A stretch of DNA of 64,000 bases from CAVUMR01 sp963742715 (GCA_963742715.1 CAVUMR010000002.1:2046001-2110000), one strand, 5' to 3'; counted from the stretch's first letter, positions 1 through 8,946 are shown. Numbers and translations: made by a program. Notes: generated from the letters alone by a model not told the origin.

Positions 1-1479
1 GTGCCGGGTCAGGTGCTCGGCCAGCCGCTGCCGGACGGCGTCCAGCGCGCTCGCGGTACGCGCCGAGAGCACCAGCAACTCCGCCGCCCGCCCGGTCGGC
101 TCGGTGGCCGCGACCGCGGGCGGCTCCTCGATCACCACGTGCGCGTTGGTACCGCCCTGCCCGAACGAGCTCACTCCGGCCCGGCGCGGGCCCTCCGACG
201 CCGGCCACGGCGCGGTCTTGGTGGGTACCGCGAACGGGCCACCGGCGAAGTCGATCTCCGGATGCGGCGTACCGAAGTGCAGGCTGGCCGGGAGCTCCCC
301 GTGCTGTACCGCGAGCGCGGCCTTGACCAGCCCGACCGCGCCGGCCGCGGCATCGAGGTTGCCGACGTTGGTCTTCACCGAGCCGAGCGCGCAGTACCGC
401 GCGGGTGGCGCGCCGTACTGCGCGGTCACCGCCGCGAACGCCCGGTTGAGCGCCTCCACCTCCAGCGCGTCGCCGACCGGCGTGCCGGTGCCGTGCGCCT
501 CCACGTACCCGATCGTGTGCGGTTCGAGCTCGCCGGCGGACAGCGCCTCCACGATCGCCGCGGCCTGCCCGTCCACGCCGGGGGCGGCGAAGCCGGCCCG
601 GTCCGCGCCGTCGTTGGTCACCGCCCAGCCGCGCAGCACCGCGTACACGTGGTCGCGGTCCTCCAGCGCGTCCTCCAGCCGCTTGAGCACCAGCACGGCC
701 ACGCCGTTGCCGTACACCGTGCCCGCGGCCGCCGCGTCGAACGCCCGGCACACCCCGTCCGGCGCGGTGAGCGCACCCTCGCGGTACAGGTACCCGGCCG
801 ACCGGGTGGAGGTGACCGCGACGCCACCGGCCAGCGCGAGGTCACAGCGGTAGTCACGCAGGTTCTGCGCGGCCGTACAGACCGCGACGAGCGAACTGGA
901 GCAGGCGGTCTGTACCGCGACGCTCGGCCCGGACAGGCCCAACTTGTACGACACCCGGGTGGGCAGGTAGTCCGGCGAGGCGCCCGGTACGAGCTGCGCC
1001 TCGAAGTCGTCCGGCGCTACCGCGCCAGCGGCGGCGCGCGCGTTTCCGAGCAGGTGGAACATCAGGTACCGGTTGGGCGCGGCGCCGGCGAACACCCCGA
1101 TCGTGCCGTCGTACCGCTCCGGGTCGTACCCGGCGTCCTCCAGCGCGGTCCAGGACTCCTCCAGGAACAGCCGCTGCTGCGGATCGATCAGCTCGGCTTC
1201 GGCCGGCTGGTACCCGAAGAATCCGGCGTCGAAGGTGTCCAGCCCGTCCAGGTGGCCGAAGGCCGGTACGTAGCCGGGGTGGCCGATCAGCTCCTCGCTG
1301 ATTCCGGCCGCGCGCAGTTCGTCCGGCGGGTACGTGCGGATCGAGTCGACCTCGTCGAGCAGGTGCCGCCACAGCACGCGCACGTCCGGCGCGCCGGGGA
1401 ACCGGCCCGCCATCCCGACGATCGCGATCTCGTCACCGGTGTCGCCCACCTGGTCGTCGGTGTACCCGACTTCGGTCAC
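1..1479 (-). CDS. Polyketide synthase, N-terminal ketosynthase (partial, runs off left edge)
   Basis: Modular PKS that starts with a beta-ketoacyl synthase domain; 493 codons are visible and the rest lies outside the window. The GTG start at 1479 overlaps the NRPS stop (GTGA), so the two are translationally coupled. The KS begins near residue 10 (EIAIVGMAGRFPG). The active-site cysteine is C193 in QTACSSSLV and the first histidine is H329 in EAHGTGT. The third triad position, normally His in NxGH, is Asn (N374 in KTNVGNLDAAAG). A post-KS linker (VLSARTASALDAV) follows and no acyltransferase is reached. By family it would join the NRPS-loaded aminoacyl group to an extender. The His-to-Asn change leaves decarboxylative condensation in doubt. 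Confidence 0.93.
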   Translation of the reverse strand, partial: MTEVGYTDDQVGDTGDEIAIVGMAGRFPGAPDVRVLWRHLLDEVDSIRTYPPDELRAAGISEELIGHPGYVPAFGHLDGLDTFDAGFFGYQPAEAELIDPQQRLFLEESWTALEDAGYDPERYDGTIGVFAGAAPNRYLMFHLLGNARAAAGAVAPDDFEAQLVPGASPDYLPTRVSYKLGLSGPSVAVQTACSSSLVAVCTAAQNLRDYRCDLALAGGVAVTSTRSAGYLYREGALTAPDGVCRAFDAAAAGTVYGNGVAVLVLKRLEDALEDRDHVYAVLRGWAVTNDGADRAGFAAPGVDGQAAAIVEALSAGELEPHTIGYVEAHGTGTPVGDALEVEALNRAFAAVTAQYGAPPARYCALGSVKTNVGNLDAAAGAVGLVKAALAVQHGELPASLHFGTPHPEIDFAGGPFAVPTKTAPWPASEGPRRAGVSSFGQGGTNAHVVIEEPPAVAATEPTGRAAELLVLSARTASALDAVRQRLAEHLTRH

Positions 1480-4400
1480 GGCCGCCGCTCCCGGGACTTG
1501 CGGCGCCGCGCCATCCGCTGCTGGGTACGGTCCGCCGCCGCGTGCGACACCACGCTCGGCACCGGCGGCTCGCCAGCGGTACCGGCCGGGCCGGCTGCGC
1601 CAACCGCGCCGCGGCGCAGCACGCCCTCCAGATAGCGGGTGAGCGTCCCGACGGTGGGATGGGCGAACAACTGGGCCAGCGACACGCGCACCCCGAGCCG
1701 CTCGGCCAGCCGGTGCTGGACCTGCGCCATCAACAGCGAATGCCCACCGACGTCGAAGAAGCTGTCGTCGGCGCCGACCGCGTCGACCCCGAGCACCGAG
1801 CACCACACAGCCGCGACCGTACCGGCGAGCCCGTCCCGCGGCGCCGGCCCGACCGTCGCGACCCGCAACGGGGGCGGCAGGGCCCGGGTGTCCACCTTGC
1901 CGGTCGGGGTGAGCGGGAACGCGTCGAGCACCACGATCGTGGCCGGCACCAGGTAGTGCGGCAGCCGCTGCTCCAGCGCCTGCCGCAGCGCCGGTGCGGC
2001 CAGCTCGGTACCGGGGACCGGCACCACGTAACCGACCACCTCTCTGGTGCCGGTCGGGTCCGCGTCCCGGGTCACCGCGGTCGCCTGCGCGACCCCGGAC
2101 ACCGCCGACAACGCCGCTTCGATCTCGCCCAGCTCCACCCGGTACCCGCGGATCTTCACCTGCCGGTCCAACCGGCCGAGGTACGCGATCCGGCCGTCCG
2201 GCAGGCGCCGGCCGAGATCACCGGTGCGGTACGTCCGGGTGTCGTCGCCGTGCTCGGTGAACTTGTCCGCGGTACGGGCCGGATCCGCCCAGTACCCCAT
2301 CGCCAGGTGCCGGCTGCGGACGGCGATCTCGCCGGTCAGGCAGGCCGGGCGGCCGGCCGGGTCGAGCAGGTCGATCCGCATGCCCGGCAGCGGCACGCCG
2401 ATCGGCACCACCCCGCCCGGCAGCTCGGCGTCCAGCTCGTCGGTCGCGGCCAGATGGTTCTGTACCGCGAAGCTGACCTCGGTCGCGCCGTACCCGTTGA
2501 CGAACACGCAGTCCTTGCCGAGGCGGGCCCGGCACCGCTCCACGTCGCGCCGGGTGACCTCCTCGCCGCCCAGCACGATGGCCCGGATCGTCGGCAGCGC
2601 GGCGTCGCCGGCCGGGTCGCCGTCCGGCGCGCCGCCTTCCTGAGCGACGCCGTCGGGGGGGTCGCCGCCCGGCACGCCGTCGCCGCCGAGCGAGTCGAGC
2701 AGGAAGCGGTACACCGTCGGGGTGGAGTGGTAGATCGTCACGCCGCGGCTGGTCATCGCCTCGGCCAGGTGGTCCAGCCCCTGCGTGCGGATGTCCACCG
2801 GTACCACCGCGGCACCGGTCAGGATCGCGGCGAACAGATCGGTGACCGCCATGTCGAAGCTGAACGAGGACAGCAGGCTGGTCCGGTCACCGGGGCCGAT
2901 GCGCAGGTTGTTGGTGTGGTTGCGGACCCCGAACAGCACGTTGCGGTGGTTCTGGACGACGCCCTTCGGCTGCCCGGTGGAGCCGGACGTGTAGAGGATG
3001 TACGCGGGCGCGTCCGGGCTGGTCGGCACCGGTACCGCCGGCGCCGCGGTGTCGCCGTTCCCCGAGCTCCCGGTCGGCAGCTCCTCGACGGACAGGACGG
3101 TGACCTCGCGACCGGCCTCGGCGACCAGCCGATCGGCGAGCGCCCGGCGCGGTCCGGTGGTCAGCAGCACGTCCGCGCCGGAGTGATCGAGCATGTAGGC
3201 CAGCCGGTCCGGCGGGTACGACGGGTCCAGCGGTACGTAGGTTCGACCGGCGTACAGGGTGCCGAGAATCCCGGTCACCGCCGCGATGCCGTGGTCGAGC
3301 AGCAGTCCGACCCGCCCGCCTGCCCCGGACGCGGCCGCCTCACCCGGACCGGCCGTCAGCAGCGCGCCGGCGAGTGCCGCCGCGTCCGCCGCGAGCTCCG
3401 CGTAACCGCGCTGCCCGTCGTCGGCCAGTACCGCCGGGCGGTCCGGGTACCGGCGGGCGATCGCGGCGAACCGGTCCGGAATGGACTGCTCGACGTCGGC
3501 CAGCGCGAACGGCTCGAATCCCGCTCCCGGCCGGTGCGACCGGGCCAGGTCCACCGGCCGCGGTCGCTCGTAGGTCGGCTCGGCCAGCAGCTCGGCGGCC
3601 GGCCGGTCCACACCGTCCGGTAGCTCGGCCAGCACCGCCAGCAGGTCGCGGGACAGCGCGTCCACCAGCGCGGTCGGCAGTACGTCCGGGTGGTACCCGA
3701 GCGTGATGCGCGGCGTGTCCCGGCGTACCGCCAGGCACACGGTCAGCTCGGTGTCGACCGGCCGTCCGGGCAGCGCTACCGGCTCGACCGTCAGGTGCGC
3801 GAGCGCACTCGGCGCGCCACCGGTACCGGCCGCGATCGCGGCCGCCCGCGCGGTCGTACCGGGTGGCACCAGCAGCTCGTCGAGCTCGACCGCGACCTGG
3901 TACGGCAGCGCCGCGCTGCGGCCGGACTCGCCGCGTTCCGACGCGACCAGCGATGCCAGCGCGTCGAGTGGTACCGCCCGGTGCGCGAGCGCGCCGTCGA
4001 GTGCCGCGGCCACCCGGTCGATCACCTCGCCGACCGGCCGGTCCGGATCGAGCGGCAGCCGCGGCAGCAGCGTGGTGGTGGCCGGCCCGATCGGGTCACC
4101 GGTGCCGGCCACCGTGACCGGCAGCCCCGGCGAGAGCTGAGTGGTTCCGGTGTACCGGCGGAGCAGCAGCCCGACCCCGGCGAGCAGGACCGCGTGCGGC
4201 GGTACACCACGATCGGTCGCCAGCGCCGCGAGTCGGTCGGTCAGCTCCCGGTCGAGCTCGAGGCTGACCTGCCGGCCGGCCCGGTAACCAGTCACGTCGC
4301 GCGCGGCCGGGCGGCCGGTCGACGGCGCGAGGTCCAGCACGCCCCGGTCACCGGCCAACTGCTCCCGCCAGTACGCGAGATCGGCCTCGTCCACCGCGAG

Positions 4401-4934
4401 TGGCGCGGGCGGCTCTGCCGCCACCGGCGCGTCCACGCCGGCGTAGCCGGCGAGCAGGTCCTCCACCAGTACCGCCATCGAGCGCTGGTCCGCGGCGACC
4501 GGGTGTACGGCGAGCAGCAGCACGCGTACGTCCGGCCCGGTCCGGTACAACCGGACCCGCAGCACCGGTCCGGTGGCCGGATCCATCGGTGCGAGCGCGT
4601 CGGCGACCAGCCGCTCGGACAGCTGGTCGGCCGGGACCTCCAGGTCGAGCACCGCGTCCACCATCGGGTCGGCGGCCGGATCGGCCGGTACCGCGACCGG
4701 TGTGCCGGACGCGCTCGGGTACCGCAGGCGCAGCGCGGCATGCCGCAGTACCAGCCCGGTCAGGCAACCGGCCAGGCGGTCGGGGTCGAGCCGACCGGTG
4801 ATCCGCACCGCGCGGGCGGTGCTCAGCCGGTACGTGTCGTCGAGGCCGCACCGCAGCCACGCCGCCCGAGCCAGCGGCGACAGCGGTACGGACCCGACCG
4901 TGGCGAACATCAGGCCGTCAACCACCGAATCCAC
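1476..4934 (-). CDS. Non-ribosomal peptide synthetase, C-A-PCP module
   Basis: 1152-aa NRPS with a condensation-like domain (about 10-440), an adenylation domain (about 480-1010) and a carrier domain (about 1020-1100). The A domain has ILYTSGSTGQPKG, YRTGD, KIRGYRVELGEIE and the TPTGK lysine motif. The carrier has DVGGHSLL with phosphopantetheine serine S1066. The C domain reads HPVAADQ at 144-150 instead of HHxxxDG, so the catalytic second His is Pro145. It may be a non-condensing or loading-type domain. My manual pocket reading is D-M-T-H-V-G-G-F-A; the Asp suggests an alpha-amino acid rather than beta-alanine, with low certainty. GTG 4934 overlaps the upstream stop; ATG 4910 is an alternative start. 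It is coupled to the PKS downstream. Confidence 0.95.
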   Translation of the reverse strand: MDSVVDGLMFATVGSVPLSPLARAAWLRCGLDDTYRLSTARAVRITGRLDPDRLAGCLTGLVLRHAALRLRYPSASGTPVAVPADPAADPMVDAVLDLEVPADQLSERLVADALAPMDPATGPVLRVRLYRTGPDVRVLLLAVHPVAADQRSMAVLVEDLLAGYAGVDAPVAAEPPAPLAVDEADLAYWREQLAGDRGVLDLAPSTGRPAARDVTGYRAGRQVSLELDRELTDRLAALATDRGVPPHAVLLAGVGLLLRRYTGTTQLSPGLPVTVAGTGDPIGPATTTLLPRLPLDPDRPVGEVIDRVAAALDGALAHRAVPLDALASLVASERGESGRSAALPYQVAVELDELLVPPGTTARAAAIAAGTGGAPSALAHLTVEPVALPGRPVDTELTVCLAVRRDTPRITLGYHPDVLPTALVDALSRDLLAVLAELPDGVDRPAAELLAEPTYERPRPVDLARSHRPGAGFEPFALADVEQSIPDRFAAIARRYPDRPAVLADDGQRGYAELAADAAALAGALLTAGPGEAAASGAGGRVGLLLDHGIAAVTGILGTLYAGRTYVPLDPSYPPDRLAYMLDHSGADVLLTTGPRRALADRLVAEAGREVTVLSVEELPTGSSGNGDTAAPAVPVPTSPDAPAYILYTSGSTGQPKGVVQNHRNVLFGVRNHTNNLRIGPGDRTSLLSSFSFDMAVTDLFAAILTGAAVVPVDIRTQGLDHLAEAMTSRGVTIYHSTPTVYRFLLDSLGGDGVPGGDPPDGVAQEGGAPDGDPAGDAALPTIRAIVLGGEEVTRRDVERCRARLGKDCVFVNGYGATEVSFAVQNHLAATDELDAELPGGVVPIGVPLPGMRIDLLDPAGRPACLTGEIAVRSRHLAMGYWADPARTADKFTEHGDDTRTYRTGDLGRRLPDGRIAYLGRLDRQVKIRGYRVELGEIEAALSAVSGVAQATAVTRDADPTGTREVVGYVVPVPGTELAAPALRQALEQRLPHYLVPATIVVLDAFPLTPTGKVDTRALPPPLRVATVGPAPRDGLAGTVAAVWCSVLGVDAVGADDSFFDVGGHSLLMAQVQHRLAERLGVRVSLAQLFAHPTVGTLTRYLEGVLRRGAVGAAGPAGTAGEPPVPSVVSHAAADRTQQRMARRRKSRERRP

Positions 4935-6432
4935 GCAGCACCGCGGCCGCGACGTCGTCGACGGTGTGTACCCGGTCCACGTGCGCCGCGTCGAGCTGGT
5001 CGAAGTCCGACGTCGAGTAACACCCGGTGCCGTGCACCACGATGTCGGTACCGGGGGTCATGAGGTTGCGGTCGATCGCGTTCAGAACGCCGGTCAGCGC
5101 CATCACCAGCGACCACTCGCGCAGGCCGCGGAAGTCCTCCGGCAGCGGCCGGGAAGTGTCCGCGAACCACTGCTTGAGCGCCGGGTACCGCTGCACGCAC
5201 TCGTACAGCGACACCACGATTCCGCCACCGCCGTGCCGGCCGATCAGGTCGTTCATCGCGGTCGAGGTGACCGGCTTGTGCGTGTAGAACGTCGGGTCGA
5301 GCACCTCGTCCGGCCGGTACGTCAGGCGCGGGAAGCGCGGGTCGACGTCCTGCCCGTACAACCCGGTCGCCGGGTCCAGCGCGTACGCCGGCACGGCCGA
5401 CCGGTCGAACCCGCCGTAATGCAGGCTCAGCACCATGTCCGGGGTACCGAGGTGCTGCACCAGGAAGTAGCCGGGTCGCTCGGCCGGGTCGGCGAGACCG
5501 CCCGCCTCCAGCAGCTCCCTGCCGGCGTTGTACCCGAGCAGGCCGAACGCGCTGGACACCGCGTGCGCGTGTACCCGTGGCCGGCTGTCCGGACCGACCG
5601 GTGCCACGTCCCGCTCGAACAGCGCCCGCGCCGAGTCGGCGATCATGTAGTTGCGCAGTTCGAGCGAGAACCAGATGTTCGTGTTGTACCGGCGCTTGAG
5701 CTCGGCCGCGTGCCCGGTCACGAACTCCTTGCCGAGCGCCTTGACCGTCTCGGCCGGCCCGTCACCGCAGTACATCAGCAATGGGTTGAGCCGACGCAGC
5801 TCCGGGTCGGTGGCCAGCTCGCTGGAGCGCAGCTTCTCCCGGCAGGACCGGGGCGCGAGCGTGACCACCCGCAGCTGCTCCGGGCCGACCAGTCCGCCGG
5901 AGACCGCGCGGTACACCGCGTCCCGCAGGGCGGTGCCCTTGTTCGCCGAGGTGGGCGTGAAGATCATGACGTTCTCGCCGGTACGCCGGATGTACTCCAC
6001 CGCGCGCGCGACGATGACCAGCGACGCGAGCGTCTTGGTGGTGTTGGTACCGGGATTGCGGGTCAGGTCCAGCAGCGACAGCCGGTGCCCGCCGTACTCG
6101 CCGAGGATCCGCCAGCCGGCCTCGCCGACGGCGAAGAAGCGCCGGGTGTCCCCGGCCAGTTCGGGCATCGCGTACCCGGGCGAGAACGCCGCCGGATCGG
6201 TGACCGGGGCCGGGTCGTCGACCAGCCGGGCCACCGCCTTCGGCAGCCAGTCGTAGTAGTCGACGATCAGGTTGGCCACCCGCTCCCGGGTCCCGTTCCC
6301 GGCCACCGCCGGAGCGGCTGGCACAGCCGGTGCCGGTGGCGCCGCGACCGCGCCGACGGCCGGGGACACCGGTACGCCTGGAACCGGGTCGGGCTCCACC
6401 GTCGCGGGCGCGGTCGGGAGTGGATTCGACAT
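4918..6432 (-). CDS. PLP fold-type-II-like protein of the natural-product cluster (DUF6002-like?)
   Basis: 504 aa, function unknown. A Pro/Ala-rich leader of about 60 residues precedes a conserved body. RNPGTNTTKT resembles the NPTGSxKxR segment that holds the PLP lysine in threonine synthase and cysteine synthase. TPTSANKGTALR resembles the SGNTG substrate loop, and the C-terminal HGTGCYS could be a phosphate-facing Gly/Ser loop. From memory it resembles the DUF6002 proteins found beside actinobacterial NRPS genes; I could not check this. The ATG at 6432 has AGGAGGAT about 10 nt upstream. It lies between the dehydrogenase gene and the NRPS, so precursor synthesis or a tailoring step is the likeliest role. 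Confidence 0.7.
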   Translation of the reverse strand: MSNPLPTAPATVEPDPVPGVPVSPAVGAVAAPPAPAVPAAPAVAGNGTRERVANLIVDYYDWLPKAVARLVDDPAPVTDPAAFSPGYAMPELAGDTRRFFAVGEAGWRILGEYGGHRLSLLDLTRNPGTNTTKTLASLVIVARAVEYIRRTGENVMIFTPTSANKGTALRDAVYRAVSGGLVGPEQLRVVTLAPRSCREKLRSSELATDPELRRLNPLLMYCGDGPAETVKALGKEFVTGHAAELKRRYNTNIWFSLELRNYMIADSARALFERDVAPVGPDSRPRVHAHAVSSAFGLLGYNAGRELLEAGGLADPAERPGYFLVQHLGTPDMVLSLHYGGFDRSAVPAYALDPATGLYGQDVDPRFPRLTYRPDEVLDPTFYTHKPVTSTAMNDLIGRHGGGGIVVSLYECVQRYPALKQWFADTSRPLPEDFRGLREWSLVMALTGVLNAIDRNLMTPGTDIVVHGTGCYSTSDFDQLDAAHVDRVHTVDDVAAAVLRGFGG

Positions 6433-6452
6433 CGTCGGCGATCCTCCTGGGC

Positions 6453-7520
6453 TCAGGACACCCGCAGTCGCCTGCGTACGGCCAGCAGCCGGTCACAGAC
6501 GTCCACGATCTCGGTGACGGAAAAGCCGGCGGCCAACTCCGGCAGGTGACGGCCGAGCGCACGGGCCGCGGCCGGGGCGAGTACGACCCGGTCGCCGTTG
6601 ACCTGTACGCCGTCGCGCAGTGCGGCCCGCTGGTTCTCCTCGACCGCGGTGTCCCGGGTCATGCCGTCCGGCAGGTTGAGCGTGATCTTCCGCCCGTCGA
6701 CCCGGACCGGGTAGCCACCGGGCAGGCCGAACGGCCCGGGCAGGTGGGTGTCCGTACCGGCGCCGGTGGCTAGCGCCCGGACCAGCAGCGCCGCGGTGTG
6801 CCCGGTGACCACGTTCAGCTCCGACCTGGTGGTGCCGCGCTGGGCGGCGAGCAGGTCGGTGACGCCCTCGACCGGTGCACCGTCGAGCCAGGCCCGGGCC
6901 TCGTCCGCCGGATCCTCCGGCTCGTGCAGGTGTACGTGGTGGGCGAGGACCCGCAGCCGGCGCTGGTCCGGCAGGTCGAGCGCGGCCTGCAGCGACGCGG
7001 CGAGCAGCCCGATGTTGCCGATCCCGCAGAGCACCGGCAGGTCCAGCGCGGCGAGCACCGGGTTCACCGCGTCCGGGAAGCAGGCGTTGACGAAGGCCGC
7101 GTCCGGTGCCGCCGCCGCGACCGCGCGACTGACCTCGATGGCGAGCTTGGCCTGCAGCGGTAGCGCGGCGCCGAAGCCGGCCGCGCCGAGCAGCTGGGTC
7201 CACGCCGACGGCGCGGTGCTCCGCTCCCACGGCGACTGGTACGACGCGACGTGCAGGACCAGCTGCGGGTCGATCCGGCCGAGCACCTCGGCCACGCCGG
7301 CGGCCGATTCGAGGTCGACCGTCCCGGCGTGGAAACGCACCTCGGCACCGGACAACCTGGCCCGGGTACCGGCGAGATACGCCACCTCGACGCCCTTGTC
7401 CGGCGTACGGCCGAGCACGCTGACGTCGAGTGGCGGGCCGGTCGGGTCACCGGCCAGCGCCCCGCACACCGCGCGTGCCAGTGAGCCGGTGCCCACGATG
7501 GCGACGCGGAAGGCTGGCAT
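6453..7520 (-). CDS. Malate-dehydrogenase-like NAD(P)-binding oxidoreductase
   Basis: 355 aa from ATG 7520. An in-frame TTG at 7544 would overlap panD and is less likely. The N-terminus VAIVGTGSLARAV is a GxGxxA dinucleotide-binding loop and the next strand ends VLGR. AFVNACFPDAVNPVLAAL and GIGNIGLLA resemble the catalytic half of lactate/malate dehydrogenase-type folds. It sits 16 bp after panD and 20 bp before the PLP-like gene in one transcription unit. The likely role is oxidation or reduction of a small 2- or 3-hydroxy/oxo acid or amino-acid precursor for the NRPS-PKS. The substrate cannot be read from the sequence. Confidence 0.75.
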   Translation of the reverse strand: MPAFRVAIVGTGSLARAVCGALAGDPTGPPLDVSVLGRTPDKGVEVAYLAGTRARLSGAEVRFHAGTVDLESAAGVAEVLGRIDPQLVLHVASYQSPWERSTAPSAWTQLLGAAGFGAALPLQAKLAIEVSRAVAAAAPDAAFVNACFPDAVNPVLAALDLPVLCGIGNIGLLAASLQAALDLPDQRRLRVLAHHVHLHEPEDPADEARAWLDGAPVEGVTDLLAAQRGTTRSELNVVTGHTAALLVRALATGAGTDTHLPGPFGLPGGYPVRVDGRKITLNLPDGMTRDTAVEENQRAALRDGVQVNGDRVVLAPAAARALGRHLPELAAGFSVTEIVDVCDRLLAVRRRLRVS

Positions 7521-7536
7521 CGACGTCGCCCGCTGG

Positions 7537-7908
7537 CTAGGCAACCGGCTCGTAGCTGGTCCGGGTGATCCGGTTCAACCCGTCGACCTCCACCACCCGT
7601 GGCTTGAGGTCACGGGCGGCGTCGTCGCTGGTCACCCCGTACCCGACGATGACGACCTGGTCCCCCGGCTGGATCAGCCGCGCGGCGGCGCCGTTGATGC
7701 ACGACACGCCGCTGCCTCTGGTGCCCTCGATGAGGTAGGTCTCCAGCCGGTTCCCGTTGTTCACGTCCACCACATGGACCAACTCCCCCGGCAGCAGCTC
7801 GGCGGCGTCCATCAGATCGGCGTCCAAGGTCAGCGAGCCCACATAGTGGAGTGCCGCCTCGGTGACGGTAACGGGGTGGATCTTGGACTTCAACATTGTT
7901 CGGAACAT
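7537..7908 (-). CDS. panD: Aspartate 1-decarboxylase
   Basis: 123 aa, the usual length of the pyruvoyl-dependent aspartate alpha-decarboxylase that makes beta-alanine and CO2. It starts with the family signature MFRTMLKSKIHPVTVT. The self-cleavage site is G24-S25 in YVGSLTLD, which generates the pyruvoyl group. NNGNRLETY carries the substrate-binding Arg region, and NGAAARLIQPGDQVVIVGYG is the conserved C-terminal part. It is the first gene of the NRPS-PKS operon, so beta-alanine is probably a precursor for the product rather than only for pantothenate. GGAGG lies about 14 nt upstream of the ATG. No panB, panC or panE is in the window. Confidence 0.95.
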   Translation of the reverse strand: MFRTMLKSKIHPVTVTEAALHYVGSLTLDADLMDAAELLPGELVHVVDVNNGNRLETYLIEGTRGSGVSCINGAAARLIQPGDQVVIVGYGVTSDDAARDLKPRVVEVDGLNRITRTSYEPVA

Positions 7909-8263
7909 GCCGGACTTACTCCCACCTCCGAGCCGTCTGACCGGCGCGCGATTGTCCGTGATGGAACGCTATTCGACAGTGCGTGACGCCGCATGATCGA
8001 TGCGCATCAGTTTTTCGCCGGCCGCACGCTGGACACATGCCACAACAACGTTCAGTGAATAGATCCGCACCGAACGCCAGCGGAACTATCAGACCTCGGG
8101 GATGCTAACGGACCGCGACAACCTTTGTGAAGGACGGTCACCAGCGCCTCGTATAGATGGTTGTCAGTACTTTGTGTTATTCGCGTGCTATCCGACTTGT
8201 CCATTAAGCCCGAATAGTGTGGAGTCTCGTTTGCCGCGTCCGCGTACCGACGACAATGCGGGT
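7909..8263. promoter_or_regulatory. Divergent intergenic region between panD cluster and molybdenum-hydroxylase locus
   Basis: 355 bp without a convincing gene and noticeably richer in A/T than the flanks. It must hold the leftward promoter of the NRPS-PKS operon and the rightward promoter of the MocA-like gene. A GACAAT hexamer at 8252-8257 lies 6 nt before ATG 8264 and could be a -10 for a leaderless transcript. An in-frame upstream ATG at 8102 exists, but the 54 residues it would add look nothing like a MobA-type N-terminus. I see no clear operator palindrome. Confidence 0.5.
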
Positions 8264-8872
8264 ATGGGTACGACGCGAGTAGCCGGACTGGTGCTCGCCG
8301 CGGGCGGCGGCAGCCGGTACGGCATGCCGAAAGCGCTGGTCGAACGCGGTGGCCGGCTGCTGGTCGAGCACGCGGTCGGGACGGTACGCGCGGGCGGCTG
8401 CGATCCGGTCGTGGTGGTGCTCGGCGCGGCTGCCGAGGAGGTACTCGCCCGGGCGCAACTGGACGGGGCGCGGCCGGTGACGAACCCGGACTGGTCGTCC
8501 GGCATGGGCTCGTCGCTCCGAGCCGGACTGTCGTCACTCGCCGGGGCGCCGGCCACGAGCGCCGGCCACGGAGAGCCCGGAGTGTCGGAGGCCGTGACCG
8601 CGGCCCTGGTCCTGCTGGTCGACACCCCGGGCGTGACCGCCGCCGCGGTGGCCCGGATCGCGGCGCTGGCCAGCCCGGACGCGCTCGTGGCGGCGACCTA
8701 CTCGGGCCGGCGCGGTCATCCGGTACTGCTCGGCCGGGCGCACTGGGCGGGTGCGGCCGCGCTCGCCACCGGTGACGTCGGGGCCCGGCCGTACCTGGCC
8801 CGGCACCAGGTGGTCGAGGTGCCCTGCGACGACATCGCGGACGACACCGATCTGGACGTACCACCGGTCTGA
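8264..8872 (+). CDS. MocA/MobA-like molybdenum cofactor nucleotidyltransferase
   Basis: 202 aa from ATG 8264. The N-terminal VLAAGGGSRYGMPKAL is the nucleotide-binding signature (LAAGxSxRMGxPK) of MobA-like NTP transferases. LLVDTPGVT carries the metal-binding Asp of the LxDxP motif, and RRGHPVLLG is the typical GHPxxF segment. Members next to xanthine- or CO-dehydrogenase genes attach CMP to molybdopterin to make the dinucleotide form used by these hydroxylases. It opens the locus that ends with coxSLMG, which supports that role. The start was chosen because the signature must lie within the first 20 residues. Confidence 0.88.
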   Translation: MGTTRVAGLVLAAGGGSRYGMPKALVERGGRLLVEHAVGTVRAGGCDPVVVVLGAAAEEVLARAQLDGARPVTNPDWSSGMGSSLRAGLSSLAGAPATSAGHGEPGVSEAVTAALVLLVDTPGVTAAAVARIAALASPDALVAATYSGRRGHPVLLGRAHWAGAAALATGDVGARPYLARHQVVEVPCDDIADDTDLDVPPV

Positions 8873-8934
8873 CAGTCAGTTGCCGGTTGATCACCAGCGG
8901 CCGGCAATTCTGGCCGACTGCCGTCGCGCGGGGT

Positions 8935-8940
8935 CATAGT
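8935..8940 (+). promoter_or_regulatory. Candidate -10 element for leaderless moxR transcript
   Basis: CATAGT ends 6 nt before GTG 8947. With normal -10 to start-site spacing, transcription would begin at or next to the start codon. No Shine-Dalgarno sequence is seen in those 6 nt. No clear -35 is present. Confidence 0.35.
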
Positions 8941-8946
8941 GGGCGC

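Noticed and set aside
1..1635. Long plus-strand open frame over the PKS/NRPS region
   Set aside because: Its translation is Arg/Pro/Gly-rich with no motifs, while the minus strand gives clean KS and NRPS domains. It is a high-GC shadow frame.
8102..8263. Upstream 54-codon extension of the MocA-like gene
   Set aside because: It has Cys-rich, unrelated sequence with an A/T-rich base composition like a promoter region. The nucleotide-binding motif must be near the N-terminus.
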